NCBI RefSeq assembly: GCF_021311115.1
Contig: NZ_JAJTNP010000001.1
Location: 496,001-560,000, forward strand
DNA: 64,000 nucleotides
From: Chryseobacterium gwangjuense
GTDB lineage: Bacteria; Bacteroidota; Bacteroidia; Flavobacteriales; Weeksellaceae
Direction: 5' to 3'
Below, one piece after another: positions 6,547 to 15,279 of this stretch. Under the pieces are notes generated by a model. That model was not told the DNA's origin, ran no database searches, and was given only the letters and a program-made list of their open reading frames with translations. The stretch's first letter is position 1; each line of letters starts with the position of its first letter. The translations under genes and the position numbers were made by a program.

Positions 6547-8751
6547 TTAATTGGCAACGTCGCTAATGAATTTTATTCTCAACATTCTCACTTCTTCATC
6601 AGAAAGTTCGTCTCCAAATTCGTCCAGCAAAACTTTCATGCTATCGCTTTCAGATTCGTTCATGAACTCCATGAAACCATCTACGATATCTTCATCAAAA
6701 TTGTCTTCGATATAATAATCAATATTCAATTTAGTACCTTGATAAACAATACGTTCCATCTCCTTCAACAATTCATCCATTGAAAGATTTTTGGCTCTTG
6801 CAATGTCTTCAAGGTCAATTTTTTTATCTGTACTCTGGATAATGAAAACTTTATGGCTGGATTTATTTGCCACTTGTTTCAATACCATATCCTGAGTACG
6901 TTCGATATTGTTTTCTTCTACATATTTGTTAATAAAATCAGCGAATTCTTTACCATATTTTTTGGCTTTTCCTTCACCAACTCCATAAATTTTGGCAATT
7001 TCTTCAACGGTAATTGGGTACTGAACCGTCATATCTTCCAAACTCGGATCCATAAACACAGTATAAGGTGGAATTCCGTGTTTTTTGGCAACTTTTTTCC
7101 TTAGATCCTTTAATAATGTGAATAAGTTTTGGTCTAATCCACCTCCGGATTGCTGTTGAATCTGATCACTTTCTGCTTTAGTCTGAGTTAAATCGAATTC
7201 TCTGTCTTCTGCAATCAAGAATGAATGTTCCAGTTTACCTCCTAATACCAATTTCCCTTTTTCTTCAATCTTTAAAACACCATAGGTTTCAATATCTTTC
7301 TGCAGGAAATTCTGAACAGTTGCCTGTCTTAAAATAGTTTTCCAGTGATTATCCGTTTCCTCTTTTCCAAAACCAAAATAAGAGGTTTGCTCCAGCTTAT
7401 AAGACTTTGTCACCGCAGTTTCCTTTCCTGCAATGATAGAAATCAAATCTTTTGCTTTGAATTTTTCTCCGGTATCTTTGATGAGTTCCAAGACTTTCTT
7501 CAAATCGGCGGTAGCGTCCTTCAGTTTTGGCGGATTGGATGAATTATCGCACATTTTGGCTCCGTCACCATGAATCGGATCAAAGTTTTCACCAAAATAA
7601 TACAAAATATATTGTCTTCTGCTCATTGAAGTTTCGGCATAACCTACCACTTCATTTAAAAGCTGCAACCCGATTTCTCTTTCAGAAACAGGTTTTTGAG
7701 CCAGAAATTTTTCTAATTTTTCAATGTCTTTAGGATCATAAAACGCTAAACAATGCCCTTCTCCACCATCTCTTCCCGCACGTCCGGTTTCCTGATAATA
7801 ACTTTCCAAAGACTTTGGAATATCGTAGTGAATTACAAAGCGAACATCAGGTTTATCAATACCCATTCCGAATGCAATGGTAGCAACAATTACATCTACT
7901 TCTTCCATCAGGAATTTATCCTGATTGGCCACTCTTATCTTTTGATCAAGACCAGCATGATAAGGTAATGCATTGATACCGTTTACCTGTAAAAGCTGAG
8001 CAAATTCTTCAACCTTTCTACGGCTTAAACAGTAAACAATTCCGGATTTTCCTTTATGCTGACTAATAAATTTAACGATTTCTTTATCTACATTTACTTT
8101 AGGCTGTACTTCGTAATAAAGATTTGGTCTGTTAAAACTTTCTTTAAAAACCAAAGCATTGCTCATTCCTAAAGTTTTTTGGATATCATCCTGAACTTTA
8201 GGTGTTGCTGTTGCTGTGAGAGCAATTACAGGTACATCTGCAATTTTATCGATAATTGATTTCAAGTTCCTGTATTCAGGTCTGAAATCATGTCCCCATT
8301 CTGAAATACAGTGTGCTTCGTCAATAGCAAAGAAAGAAATTTTCACTTCTTTCAAAAATTCTAAGTAATCATCTTTAATTAAAGATTCCGGAGCTACATA
8401 CAAAAGTTTGGTCTTACCACTTTTAATGTCGTCAAAAACCTGTTTGGTCTGTGTTTTATTTAAAGATGAATTTAAAACATGTGCTACTCCATCATCGGAT
8501 GACAGACCATTTACTGCATCTACTTGGTTTTTCATTAACGCTATTAAAGGCGAAACTACTATGGCAGTACCTTCGGAAATAAGAGCCGGTAACTGATAAC
8601 ATAAGGATTTTCCTCCTCCTGTAGGCATCAAAACAAATATATCCTTTCCATCTAACAGGTTTTCTATAATGTGTTCTTGTTGACCTTTAAAAGTAGAAAA
8701 CCCGAAATATTTTTTCAATTCGCCTGATAAATTGGCTTTTTTTGCGCTCAT
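6547..8751 (-). CDS. recQ: ATP-dependent DNA helicase RecQ
   Basis: RecQ is a 3'-5' helicase that processes recombination and stalled-fork intermediates. The order is normal: N-terminal helicase lobe with GFSTFKGQQEHII at residues 17-30 and Walker A MPTGGGKS at about 42-49; DEAH box (IDEAHCISEWGHDFRPEYR) near residue 144; second lobe with the QETGRAGRDG motif VI; an RQC winged helix; and a C-terminal HRDC-like domain (RKKVAKKHGIPPY). The zinc-binding region is odd: where E. coli RecQ has four cysteines, only one is left (KMCDNSSN). The C-terminal tail is long, giving 734 residues. Confidence 0.95.
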   Translation of the reverse strand: MSAKKANLSGELKKYFGFSTFKGQQEHIIENLLDGKDIFVLMPTGGGKSLCYQLPALISEGTAIVVSPLIALMKNQVDAVNGLSSDDGVAHVLNSSLNKTQTKQVFDDIKSGKTKLLYVAPESLIKDDYLEFLKEVKISFFAIDEAHCISEWGHDFRPEYRNLKSIIDKIADVPVIALTATATPKVQDDIQKTLGMSNALVFKESFNRPNLYYEVQPKVNVDKEIVKFISQHKGKSGIVYCLSRRKVEEFAQLLQVNGINALPYHAGLDQKIRVANQDKFLMEEVDVIVATIAFGMGIDKPDVRFVIHYDIPKSLESYYQETGRAGRDGGEGHCLAFYDPKDIEKLEKFLAQKPVSEREIGLQLLNEVVGYAETSMSRRQYILYYFGENFDPIHGDGAKMCDNSSNPPKLKDATADLKKVLELIKDTGEKFKAKDLISIIAGKETAVTKSYKLEQTSYFGFGKEETDNHWKTILRQATVQNFLQKDIETYGVLKIEEKGKLVLGGKLEHSFLIAEDREFDLTQTKAESDQIQQQSGGGLDQNLFTLLKDLRKKVAKKHGIPPYTVFMDPSLEDMTVQYPITVEEIAKIYGVGEGKAKKYGKEFADFINKYVEENNIERTQDMVLKQVANKSSHKVFIIQSTDKKIDLEDIARAKNLSMDELLKEMERIVYQGTKLNIDYYIEDNFDEDIVDGFMEFMNESESDSMKVLLDEFGDELSDEEVRMLRIKFISDVAN

Positions 8752-8783
8752 CTAATTTTCTATTGCTAAATTTGCATCTAACC

Positions 8784-8791
8784 CAAAGTTA
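8784..8791 (-). promoter_or_regulatory. Promoter -7 box for recQ
   Basis: TAACTTTG on the minus strand matches TAnnTTTG, 33 bases before the recQ ATG. A TTTG lies upstream at a rather long 24-base spacing. Confidence 0.45.
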
Positions 8792-8909
8792 TAAATTTTT
8801 TGCTTAAAATAAAAGCAAACGAATTTATGAAAAATAAAATTCATATTAAATATTCTTTTTTAAATATAACGTTTTTTAAAAGATTTTTTGTAGACCTTAT
8901 AAAAGTAAA

Positions 8910-9869
8910 ATGGAAAAAGCCAATATCATTTCGATAGCAAAAAGTACTTTAGAGATAGAAATTTCAGAGCTTGAAAAACTAAAAAACAGACTTGACGAAG
9001 ATTTTGTAAAAGCAGTAGAAATTATTCATTCTGCACAAGGAAAATTAATTGTAGTAGGAATTGGAAAATCTGCACACGTTGGAAACAAAATTGTTGCTAC
9101 CCTGAACTCTACAGGAACTCCTTCTCAGTTTCTTCATGCTTCAGAAGCCATTCACGGAGATTTAGGCGTGATTCAGAAGCAGGATGTTGTTTTATGTATT
9201 TCACAATCCGGAAATTCACCGGAAATTGTGAATCTTGTTCCTTACCTGAAAGATTATTCTTCTGCATTAATCGGAATGACTGGAAATAAAAACAGTAAAC
9301 TGGCAGAATTCTCTGAAATTATCTTAAATACTCATGTAGATCTGGAAGCTTGCCCCAATAAACTGGCCCCCACAAGTTCTACTACGTTGCAAATGGCTCT
9401 TGGAGACGCTTTAGCTGTTTCTTTAATGGAAATTAATGATTTCAAAGCGAACGATTTTGCAAAATTCCATCCGGGAGGAAGCCTTGGTAAAAACCTGATT
9501 TCAAAAGTTAACGACTTCCTATCATCACAAAAACCACAGGTTACGGAAAATGATACAATTAAAGATGTGATCATCTCCATCAGCAGTTCAAGACACGGAA
9601 TCACTGTTGTAACCAACGAAAATAAAATTATAGGAGTGATTACAGACGGAGATTTGAGAAGAATGCTGATGAAAGGTGACGATATTTCTAAAGTATTGGC
9701 CAAAGATATTATGTCTGCTCATCCAAAAACGATTGAAAAAACTGCTTTGGCAAAAGATGCCATGAAAATTTTAAAAGATAATAATATCGGACAGCTTATC
9801 GTAACAGAAAACGGAAAGTATTTCGGAATTATAGATTTGCATAAATTGTTGGACGAAGGAATTAACTAA
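8910..9869 (+). CDS. kdsD: KpsF/GutQ-family arabinose-5-phosphate isomerase
   Basis: The enzyme interconverts ribulose 5-phosphate and arabinose 5-phosphate, the first step toward KDO for lipopolysaccharide. Residues about 30-185 form a SIS sugar-isomerase domain (VVGIGKSAHVGNKIVATLNSTG, then CISQSGNSPEIV, the phosphate-binding Ser/Thr loop), followed by ALGDALAV and the conserved FHPGGSLG. Two CBS domains follow, about 205-262 and 268-319, with repeated GVITDGDLRRML type turns. The length of 319 matches the family. It is divergent from recQ. The next 180 bases hold an inverted repeat, so it is probably monocistronic. Confidence 0.93.
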   Translation: MEKANIISIAKSTLEIEISELEKLKNRLDEDFVKAVEIIHSAQGKLIVVGIGKSAHVGNKIVATLNSTGTPSQFLHASEAIHGDLGVIQKQDVVLCISQSGNSPEIVNLVPYLKDYSSALIGMTGNKNSKLAEFSEIILNTHVDLEACPNKLAPTSSTTLQMALGDALAVSLMEINDFKANDFAKFHPGGSLGKNLISKVNDFLSSQKPQVTENDTIKDVIISISSSRHGITVVTNENKIIGVITDGDLRRMLMKGDDISKVLAKDIMSAHPKTIEKTALAKDAMKILKDNNIGQLIVTENGKYFGIIDLHKLLDEGIN

Positions 9870-9870
9870 A

Positions 9871-10002
9871 TTGGAAGTTTGAAGCTGGAGGCTGGAAAAT
9901 TATTCCCGAACCGCTCTTTACTTTTTAATAAAAGATTAAAGAATGGGAAACAAAAATAACCGGAATATTTTAAACTTCCATCTCCCCTCTTCCAACTTCC
10001 CC
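9871..10002. repeat. Intergenic imperfect inverted repeat (GGAAGTTGGAAG type)
   Basis: Left arm 9871-9900 (TTGGAAGTTTGAAGCTGGAG...) pairs imperfectly with the right arm 9970-10002, whose complement reads GGGAAGTTGGAAG. An inner stem (TTCCC with GGGAA, TCTTTA with TTAAAGA) lies between. No gene is encoded. It looks like one copy of a dispersed intergenic palindrome. Confidence 0.6.
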
Positions 10003-10023
10003 ACTTTACTGAAACTTTTTTCA

Positions 10024-10031
10024 TAAATTTG
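10024..10031 (+). promoter_or_regulatory. Promoter -7 box for tatC
   Basis: TAAATTTG matches TAnnTTTG and ends 21 bases before the GTG start of tatC, outside the upstream repeat. Confidence 0.5.
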
Positions 10032-10052
10032 AAGCCTTAAAAATATTATTCT

Positions 10053-10880
10053 GTGAGTGATGCTAATGACATGTCCTTTCTTGGACATATTGGAGAATTA
10101 AGAGGTCACCTAATCCGCTCAATTATTGCTATTATAATTGCGGCTTTTGCTGTCGGCTTTAATATCAATTGGATTATGGATCATATCTTTTTTGGTCCTA
10201 CCAGAAATGATTTCCCGACTTTTGAACTTGTTAATCACTTTTCCAGAATGCTTTTGGGTGAAAACAGCATTCACCTTCCGAAAGACTTCCCTGTTCGTGC
10301 CAGTAAACTTTACCAGCAGTTTAATGTCATGATGGCGGTTTCCGTTTTTGGGGGAATTGTCGCTGCATTTCCTTATATTGTATGGGAACTTTGGAGATTT
10401 ATCAGTCCGGCTTTACATCCAAAAGAAAGAAAGAATTCAATTTTCATCATCAATTCTGTTTGGATTCTCTTTATGACAGGAGTTTTATGCGGATACTTTT
10501 TAATTCTTCCTTTTGCAGTTAATTTCGGAGTTATTTTCAAAATCTCAGACATAATCGTTCCGCTCTATGATTTGAGTGATTATACAACATTATTTTTACA
10601 GGTTGTGTTGGGAATGGGTGTGATTTTCCTGTTTCCGATCCTTATTTATTTCCTTACGTCGATTGGGATTTTAACGCCTATGTTTATGAAGACCTATCGC
10701 CGTCATGCTATTGTTTTAATTATGGTGGTAGCAGCAATTATTACTCCGGCTGATGTATTAAGTATGTTAATGGCCGCTTTACCATTATTATTATTATACG
10801 AGTTCAGTATCGTGATGTGTTCTTACACTTACAAAAAAGTTCAGAAACGAGAAGGTAATCTTCCGGCAGTTCAGCAATAA
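10053..10880 (+). CDS. tatC: Twin-arginine translocase subunit TatC
   Basis: TatC is the inner-membrane receptor that binds twin-arginine signal peptides so that folded proteins can be exported. The gene starts at a GTG (10053), which fits the promoter box upstream and the conserved MSFLGHIGELRGHLIRS segment at residues 7-23. Six membrane spans are visible. The cytoplasmic-loop signature FPYIVWELWRFISPALHPKERK is present at about residues 108-129, including the Glu needed for signal binding. The loop after the first span is longer than in E. coli (HFSRMLLGENSIHLPKDF). No tatA/B gene is adjacent. Confidence 0.95.
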   Translation: MSDANDMSFLGHIGELRGHLIRSIIAIIIAAFAVGFNINWIMDHIFFGPTRNDFPTFELVNHFSRMLLGENSIHLPKDFPVRASKLYQQFNVMMAVSVFGGIVAAFPYIVWELWRFISPALHPKERKNSIFIINSVWILFMTGVLCGYFLILPFAVNFGVIFKISDIIVPLYDLSDYTTLFLQVVLGMGVIFLFPILIYFLTSIGILTPMFMKTYRRHAIVLIMVVAAIITPADVLSMLMAALPLLLLYEFSIVMCSYTYKKVQKREGNLPAVQQ

Positions 10881-10907
10881 TTCAAAGTGTACACTTTCAA
10901 AATATAT

Positions 10908-10935
10908 TCCCGCAGATATTCTGCGGGATTTTTTA
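10908..10935 (+). terminator. Terminator of tatC
   Basis: The perfect stem TCCCGCAG / CTGCGGGA with a 5-base loop is followed by TTTTTTA. Confidence 0.85.
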
Positions 10936-11074
10936 TTATTATCATCAGAATTAACGATCTACAAACTTTATAACAATTTTTAGACTCCAAAAAGTAACAA
11001 ACTTTTATTTTTATCGTCTAATTAAAAGAAACCTGATAATTCATACTTTCTAAATTTAGAAACAATTAATTATT

Positions 11075-11082
11075 TATTTTTG
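11075..11082 (+). promoter_or_regulatory. Promoter -7 box for the M1 peptidase gene
   Basis: TATTTTTG matches TAnnTTTG and ends 20 bases before the ATG at 11103. Confidence 0.5.
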
Positions 11083-11102
11083 ATCGATTAATTTAATTTC
11101 AA

Positions 11103-12731
11103 ATGAAAAAGCTGACATATACACTTTTATTTGCTTCAGGACTTGTTTTTGGGCAATTCTTCGAAAAAGGTAAAACTTTCACGAAACAAGATACTTTAAA
11201 AGGTTCCAACACTCAATTCCGAAACTTTTGGGATGTAAAAAAATACGACTTATCCGTAGAACCTGACTTTGCACAAAAAAGCATTAAAGGAAACAATACC
11301 ATCAGTTTTGAAATCATTAAAGACGTTACCAATCCGACTTTTCAGATTGATTTACAACAGCCCATGAAAGCTGATAAAGTAACTGGAAGTTTTCCGATTT
11401 CAGAATACAAACAAGAGGGTGATTTTATCTGGGTTAAAGCTAAAAAAAGCTTTAAAAAAGGTGAAAAATATACGATTGATGTAACCTATTCGGGGAATCC
11501 TACTATTGCTAAACGTGCACCTTGGGACGGAGGCTGGGTTTTTGCGAAAGATGAAAAGGGAAATCCATGGATGAGTGTTGCTGATGAAGGAATCGGTGCT
11601 TCAATCTGGCTGCCTACAAAAGACATCTGGAGTGATGAGCCGGATAATGGTGTTGTTATGAAAATTATTACTCCGAAAGACTTAGTAGGGGTCGGAAACG
11701 GAAGACTGATTGATCAAAAGACGAGCGGAAATAAAACCACGTATACCTGGGAAATAAAAAATCCGATTAATGCCTATTCTATTATTCCGAATATTGGTAA
11801 ATATGTGAATTTTAAAGATACTTATAATGGAGAAAAAGGGAAACTTGATCTTGATTACTGGGTTATAGATTATAATTTAGATAAAGCTAAAAAACAGTTC
11901 CAACAGGTAAAACCGATGCTTTCTGCTTTTGAATACTGGTTCGGAGCGTATCCTTTTTATGAAGATTCTTACAAACTGGTAGATTCTCCTTATTTAGGAA
12001 TGGAACACCAAAGTAATGTAGCCTATGGAAATCAATATCTGAACGGATATTTAGGACAGGATCTTTCCGGAACGGGAGTCGGGCTCAACTGGGATTATAT
12101 CATCATTCATGAAAGCGGTCACGAATGGTTTGCTAACAATATTACTGCAAAAGATCAGGCAGATATGTGGGTTCATGAAGGTTTCACGATGTATTCCGAG
12201 GTTCTTTTTACCGAAAAATATATGGATAAAAAATCAGCGGATCTATATGCTGTCGGCATACGACACGGCATAGAAAATGACATTCCGATTATCGGAAAAT
12301 ATGGAGTAAGAAACGAAGGTAGCGGTGATATGTATTATAAAGGAGCAAGTATGCTTCATACCATTCGCCAGGTAATTGATAACGATGAAAAATTCAGACA
12401 GATTTTAAGAGGTTTAAATAAAGACTTTTATCATAAAACAGTAACTACCGAAGAAATTGAAAACTACATTTCAAAAAAAGCAGGAATTGATTTTTCAAGT
12501 ATATTTAATCAATATTTAAGAACAACTAAAATCCCAACTCTGGAATATTCCCAAAATGGAAATGTTTTGAAATTCCGCTATACGAATGTTATTAAAAACT
12601 TAAAACTTCCTATTAAAATTGAAGGAGAACAAACCATCAATCCAACAGAAGAGTGGCAGACCGTAAAACTAAAGGGTGGCGATTCTGTAAAGTTCAATGA
12701 TGCGTATTATATTAACTATACAAAAATTTAA
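11103..12731 (+). CDS. Secreted M1-family zinc aminopeptidase
   Basis: The N-terminal 17 residues are a signal peptide (ending VFGQ), so the enzyme acts in the periplasm or outside. It removes N-terminal residues from peptides. The zinc site is complete: H336-E337-S-G-H340, then Glu359 in VHEGFT, which gives the HExxH-x18-E spacing of gluzincins. The exopeptidase loop is GMEHQS about 30 residues earlier, in place of the usual GAMEN. The N-terminal 200 residues form the beta-sheet saddle of the family (FRNFWDVKKYDLSVEPD). At 542 residues it is a short form without the large C-terminal helical domain. Its neighbour is another secreted zinc peptidase. Confidence 0.92.
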   Translation: MKKLTYTLLFASGLVFGQFFEKGKTFTKQDTLKGSNTQFRNFWDVKKYDLSVEPDFAQKSIKGNNTISFEIIKDVTNPTFQIDLQQPMKADKVTGSFPISEYKQEGDFIWVKAKKSFKKGEKYTIDVTYSGNPTIAKRAPWDGGWVFAKDEKGNPWMSVADEGIGASIWLPTKDIWSDEPDNGVVMKIITPKDLVGVGNGRLIDQKTSGNKTTYTWEIKNPINAYSIIPNIGKYVNFKDTYNGEKGKLDLDYWVIDYNLDKAKKQFQQVKPMLSAFEYWFGAYPFYEDSYKLVDSPYLGMEHQSNVAYGNQYLNGYLGQDLSGTGVGLNWDYIIIHESGHEWFANNITAKDQADMWVHEGFTMYSEVLFTEKYMDKKSADLYAVGIRHGIENDIPIIGKYGVRNEGSGDMYYKGASMLHTIRQVIDNDEKFRQILRGLNKDFYHKTVTTEEIENYISKKAGIDFSSIFNQYLRTTKIPTLEYSQNGNVLKFRYTNVIKNLKLPIKIEGEQTINPTEEWQTVKLKGGDSVKFNDAYYINYTKI

Positions 12732-12743
12732 TCATACTTATCT

Positions 12744-12769
12744 AAGAGCAAAATTTCGGTTTTGCTCTT
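12744..12769 (+). terminator. Terminator of the M1 peptidase gene
   Basis: AAGAGCAAAA pairs perfectly with TTTTGCTCTT over a 6-base loop; a weak T tract follows. Confidence 0.8.
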
Positions 12770-12877
12770 ATTCTTTTGAAAAATTTAAATTTTGTTATTG
12801 ATTTTTAAGAAAACTTTAATAATTCTTTCGTAACAAAATCATTAAAAAAACAACTATTTAACTATAATGTAAACTCA

Positions 12878-14722
12878 ATGAAAAAAATTGCACTCAGTTT
12901 AGGGATTTTATCCACTTTTTTGGTGAATGCCCAATCTATTAAGACGACCATTGATCTTGTCAATGTAAAAAATGATAAAATTGCTGTAACGATGGAATTC
13001 CCGAAAATGAAATCGGGAGATGTAAAATTCCATTTTCCTAAAACAGTTCCGGGAACCTATTCTGTGGATGATTACGGAAGATTTGTAGAGGGCATCAAGT
13101 TTTTTGATAATAAAGGAAAAGAAATAGCTTTTACGAAAGTAAATGACAACACCTATGCTCTTAAAAACGCTCAGAATTTAAGCAAAGTTACTTATCTTGT
13201 GAATGACAGTTTTGATGATGAAATGGATACTTCAAAACATAAAGCGGTATTCTCTCCTTCCGGAACAGATATTGAAGAAGGAAAAATTTACCTAATTAAC
13301 ACTCACGGTTTTGTTGGATACATTGATAATATGCAAGATGTACCTTATCAACTGATCGTTCAGAAACCAACAGATTTCTACGGAACAACCGCTTTGGTTG
13401 ACCAGGATAAGTCTGAATCTACAGATACTTTTACACTGGCAAATTATGCGAAAGTAACCGACTCTCCATTAATGTATACCAAACCGGATTACATCACCTT
13501 CAATGCAGGAGGAATGGATCTTGTTTTGGGAGTTTACTCACCGACAGGAAAATATAAAGCGGCAGATTTTAAAGAGAATTTAGAAAAAATGGTCGTTGCT
13601 CAAAAGAAATTTTTGGGTGACATGAATACCAATAAAAAATATGCGATCATGCTTTACCTTTCCGGAGGAGACGGCCCGCAAATCAAAGGTTTTGGAGCAT
13701 TGGAACATCATGAATCTACCAGTGTTGTTTTGCCGGAAATGATGCCTAAAGAAGCGATTGACAAAACGATTACCGATGTTGTGTCTCACGAGTTCTTCCA
13801 TACGGTAAATCCACTAAAAACACATTCTGAAGAAATTCATTATTTTGATTATGCAGATCCTAAAATGTCTCAGCATTTATGGATGTATGAAGGAGGAACG
13901 GAGTATTTTGCCAACTTATTCCAGATTCAGGAAGGTTTGATTACTAAAAATGAATTCCTTCAAAGAATCGGTGAAAAAATCACGAATTCTAAGAGCTATA
14001 ATGACACGATGCCTTTTACGGTAATGAGTAAAAACGTTCTTCTGGATGAATACAAAGATCAATACAGAAATGTTTACGAAAAAGGAGCGCTTCTTACGAT
14101 GTGTCTAGATATTGAGCTAAGAAAATTATCCAACGGTGAAATGGGATATCGTGATATGATCCGCAAGCTTTCTCAAAGATTTGGTGAAAACAAACCGTTT
14201 AAAGATGATCAATTAATCGATGAATTGGTAACAGTTACAGGTTTTCCTCAAGTAAAAGATTTCTACAACAAATATATTGCAGGAAGCCAGCCTACTCCAT
14301 ACGAACAATACCTGAATATGGTAGGTGTAGAGATCAAAAAACAGGAAACACCTCCTATGTTCTGGATGATTAAGGACCCGAACCAAACAGGTTATAATGA
14401 TAAGAACAATACATTTGTATTTGATGAAAGTTCGGCATTATCACCATTTGCAAAAAGTATAGGTTTTAAAATCACGGACGAAGTTGTCGCATTAGATGGA
14501 AAAACGATCAATATCCAGAATGTACAGGCATTTATTGATTATTCTAAAACCATCAAGGAAGGACAAAACGTTACGGTTACCATTTTAAGAAACAATAATA
14601 AAATGGATCTGAAAGGAAAAGCAATTCTTGATAAAATGACAATGGAAAGCCTCCAGTTTAAAACCAACCCAACTGCAGAAGAGCAAAAACTGCAAACTCA
14701 GTGGTTGACTGGTAAAAAATAG
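12878..14722 (+). CDS. Secreted M61-family peptidase with C-terminal PDZ domain
   Basis: The first 18 residues are a signal peptide. Residues about 20-190 form the M61 N-terminal beta domain (FHFPKTVPGTYSVDDYGRFV). The catalytic domain has H304-E305-F-F-H308 and a third zinc ligand, Glu338, in MYEGGTEYFAN. These are the marks of glycyl-aminopeptidase-like M61 enzymes, which cut after short acidic or glycine-rich N-termini. The last 120 residues resemble a degenerate PDZ domain (SIGFKITDEVVALDGKTINIQNVQAFIDY). It follows the M1 gene but has its own leader of about 110 bases and lies behind a terminator, so it may be controlled separately. Confidence 0.9.
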   Translation: MKKIALSLGILSTFLVNAQSIKTTIDLVNVKNDKIAVTMEFPKMKSGDVKFHFPKTVPGTYSVDDYGRFVEGIKFFDNKGKEIAFTKVNDNTYALKNAQNLSKVTYLVNDSFDDEMDTSKHKAVFSPSGTDIEEGKIYLINTHGFVGYIDNMQDVPYQLIVQKPTDFYGTTALVDQDKSESTDTFTLANYAKVTDSPLMYTKPDYITFNAGGMDLVLGVYSPTGKYKAADFKENLEKMVVAQKKFLGDMNTNKKYAIMLYLSGGDGPQIKGFGALEHHESTSVVLPEMMPKEAIDKTITDVVSHEFFHTVNPLKTHSEEIHYFDYADPKMSQHLWMYEGGTEYFANLFQIQEGLITKNEFLQRIGEKITNSKSYNDTMPFTVMSKNVLLDEYKDQYRNVYEKGALLTMCLDIELRKLSNGEMGYRDMIRKLSQRFGENKPFKDDQLIDELVTVTGFPQVKDFYNKYIAGSQPTPYEQYLNMVGVEIKKQETPPMFWMIKDPNQTGYNDKNNTFVFDESSALSPFAKSIGFKITDEVVALDGKTINIQNVQAFIDYSKTIKEGQNVTVTILRNNNKMDLKGKAILDKMTMESLQFKTNPTAEEQKLQTQWLTGKK

Positions 14723-14733
14723 TAATTATTTAA

Positions 14734-14763
14734 AAACCCTTTACTGAATTTGGTAAAGGGTTT
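14734..14763. terminator. Convergent terminator
   Basis: AAACCCTTTAC pairs with GTAAAGGGTTT over an 8-base loop, with T tract on the plus side, between the M61 gene and the convergent surface-protein gene. Confidence 0.85.
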
Positions 14764-14783
14764 CTTTTTAATTTTGACATTTC

Positions 14784-15272
14784 TTACTTCCAGAAAAACC
14801 ATTCGTTTCCGTTATAAGCACACATTAGCTTTGTACTGGGATCATAACATATCATTCCCGCTTCCGGTGATTTCACATTGTTTACAGGATCAGTGATTTT
14901 AGGAAGAATAAGGGCTTTAGAAGCTGATTCCAACACCAATACTCCTGTAGCATCTGAGGAAGTAGCTCCTATAATGACTCCTGTGGAACTAATATCTGTC
15001 CCGGAAATCAGTGTCGGGTTTGTTCCAGTTTTATCCGAAAGATCAACCCATGCACCATTGAAAAATTTTATTCTAGATGTTGTTAAATCAAAAACCAATG
15101 TTCCAGGTTGAGTGAGTGTCATATTTTCAGTGTTTAAAACACGAGGTAAAATAATACCGTTGGTAGTACCTCCCTGAAAATCCAGAATTCCACTACCATC
15201 TACCTGCCCCTTACCAATAGCAACTTGTGCGCTCAACGCTATAGGAAGAAATAATAAGATTAACTTTTTCAT
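14784..15272 (-). CDS. Small secreted surface-type protein with repeated PxVxGMxxYD motif
   Basis: I chose the ATG at 15270-15272 because it opens a clean signal peptide (MKKLILLFLPIALSAQ); the longer open frame overlaps the upstream gene. The mature 147 residues contain two copies of a motif that ends each of these proteins: a GIILPRV or ALILPKI start, then a spacer with a turn (QPGTLVFDLTTSRIKFFNGAWVDL; PEAGMICYDPSTKLMCAYNGNEWFFW). The same motif closes the large protein encoded just upstream (15280-17649). Such tails are found in Bacteroidota surface proteins with a fibre-like look. Probably the second gene of a two-gene operon (7-base gap). Function unknown. Confidence 0.75.
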   Translation of the reverse strand: MKKLILLFLPIALSAQVAIGKGQVDGSGILDFQGGTTNGIILPRVLNTENMTLTQPGTLVFDLTTSRIKFFNGAWVDLSDKTGTNPTLISGTDISSTGVIIGATSSDATGVLVLESASKALILPKITDPVNNVKSPEAGMICYDPSTKLMCAYNGNEWFFWK

Positions 15273-15279
15273 AATATTA

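Noticed and set aside
6360..6557. 65-codon minus-strand frame overlapping the 37-residue ORF
   Set aside because: It spans the palindrome arm and the terminator in another frame and its product is not protein-like.
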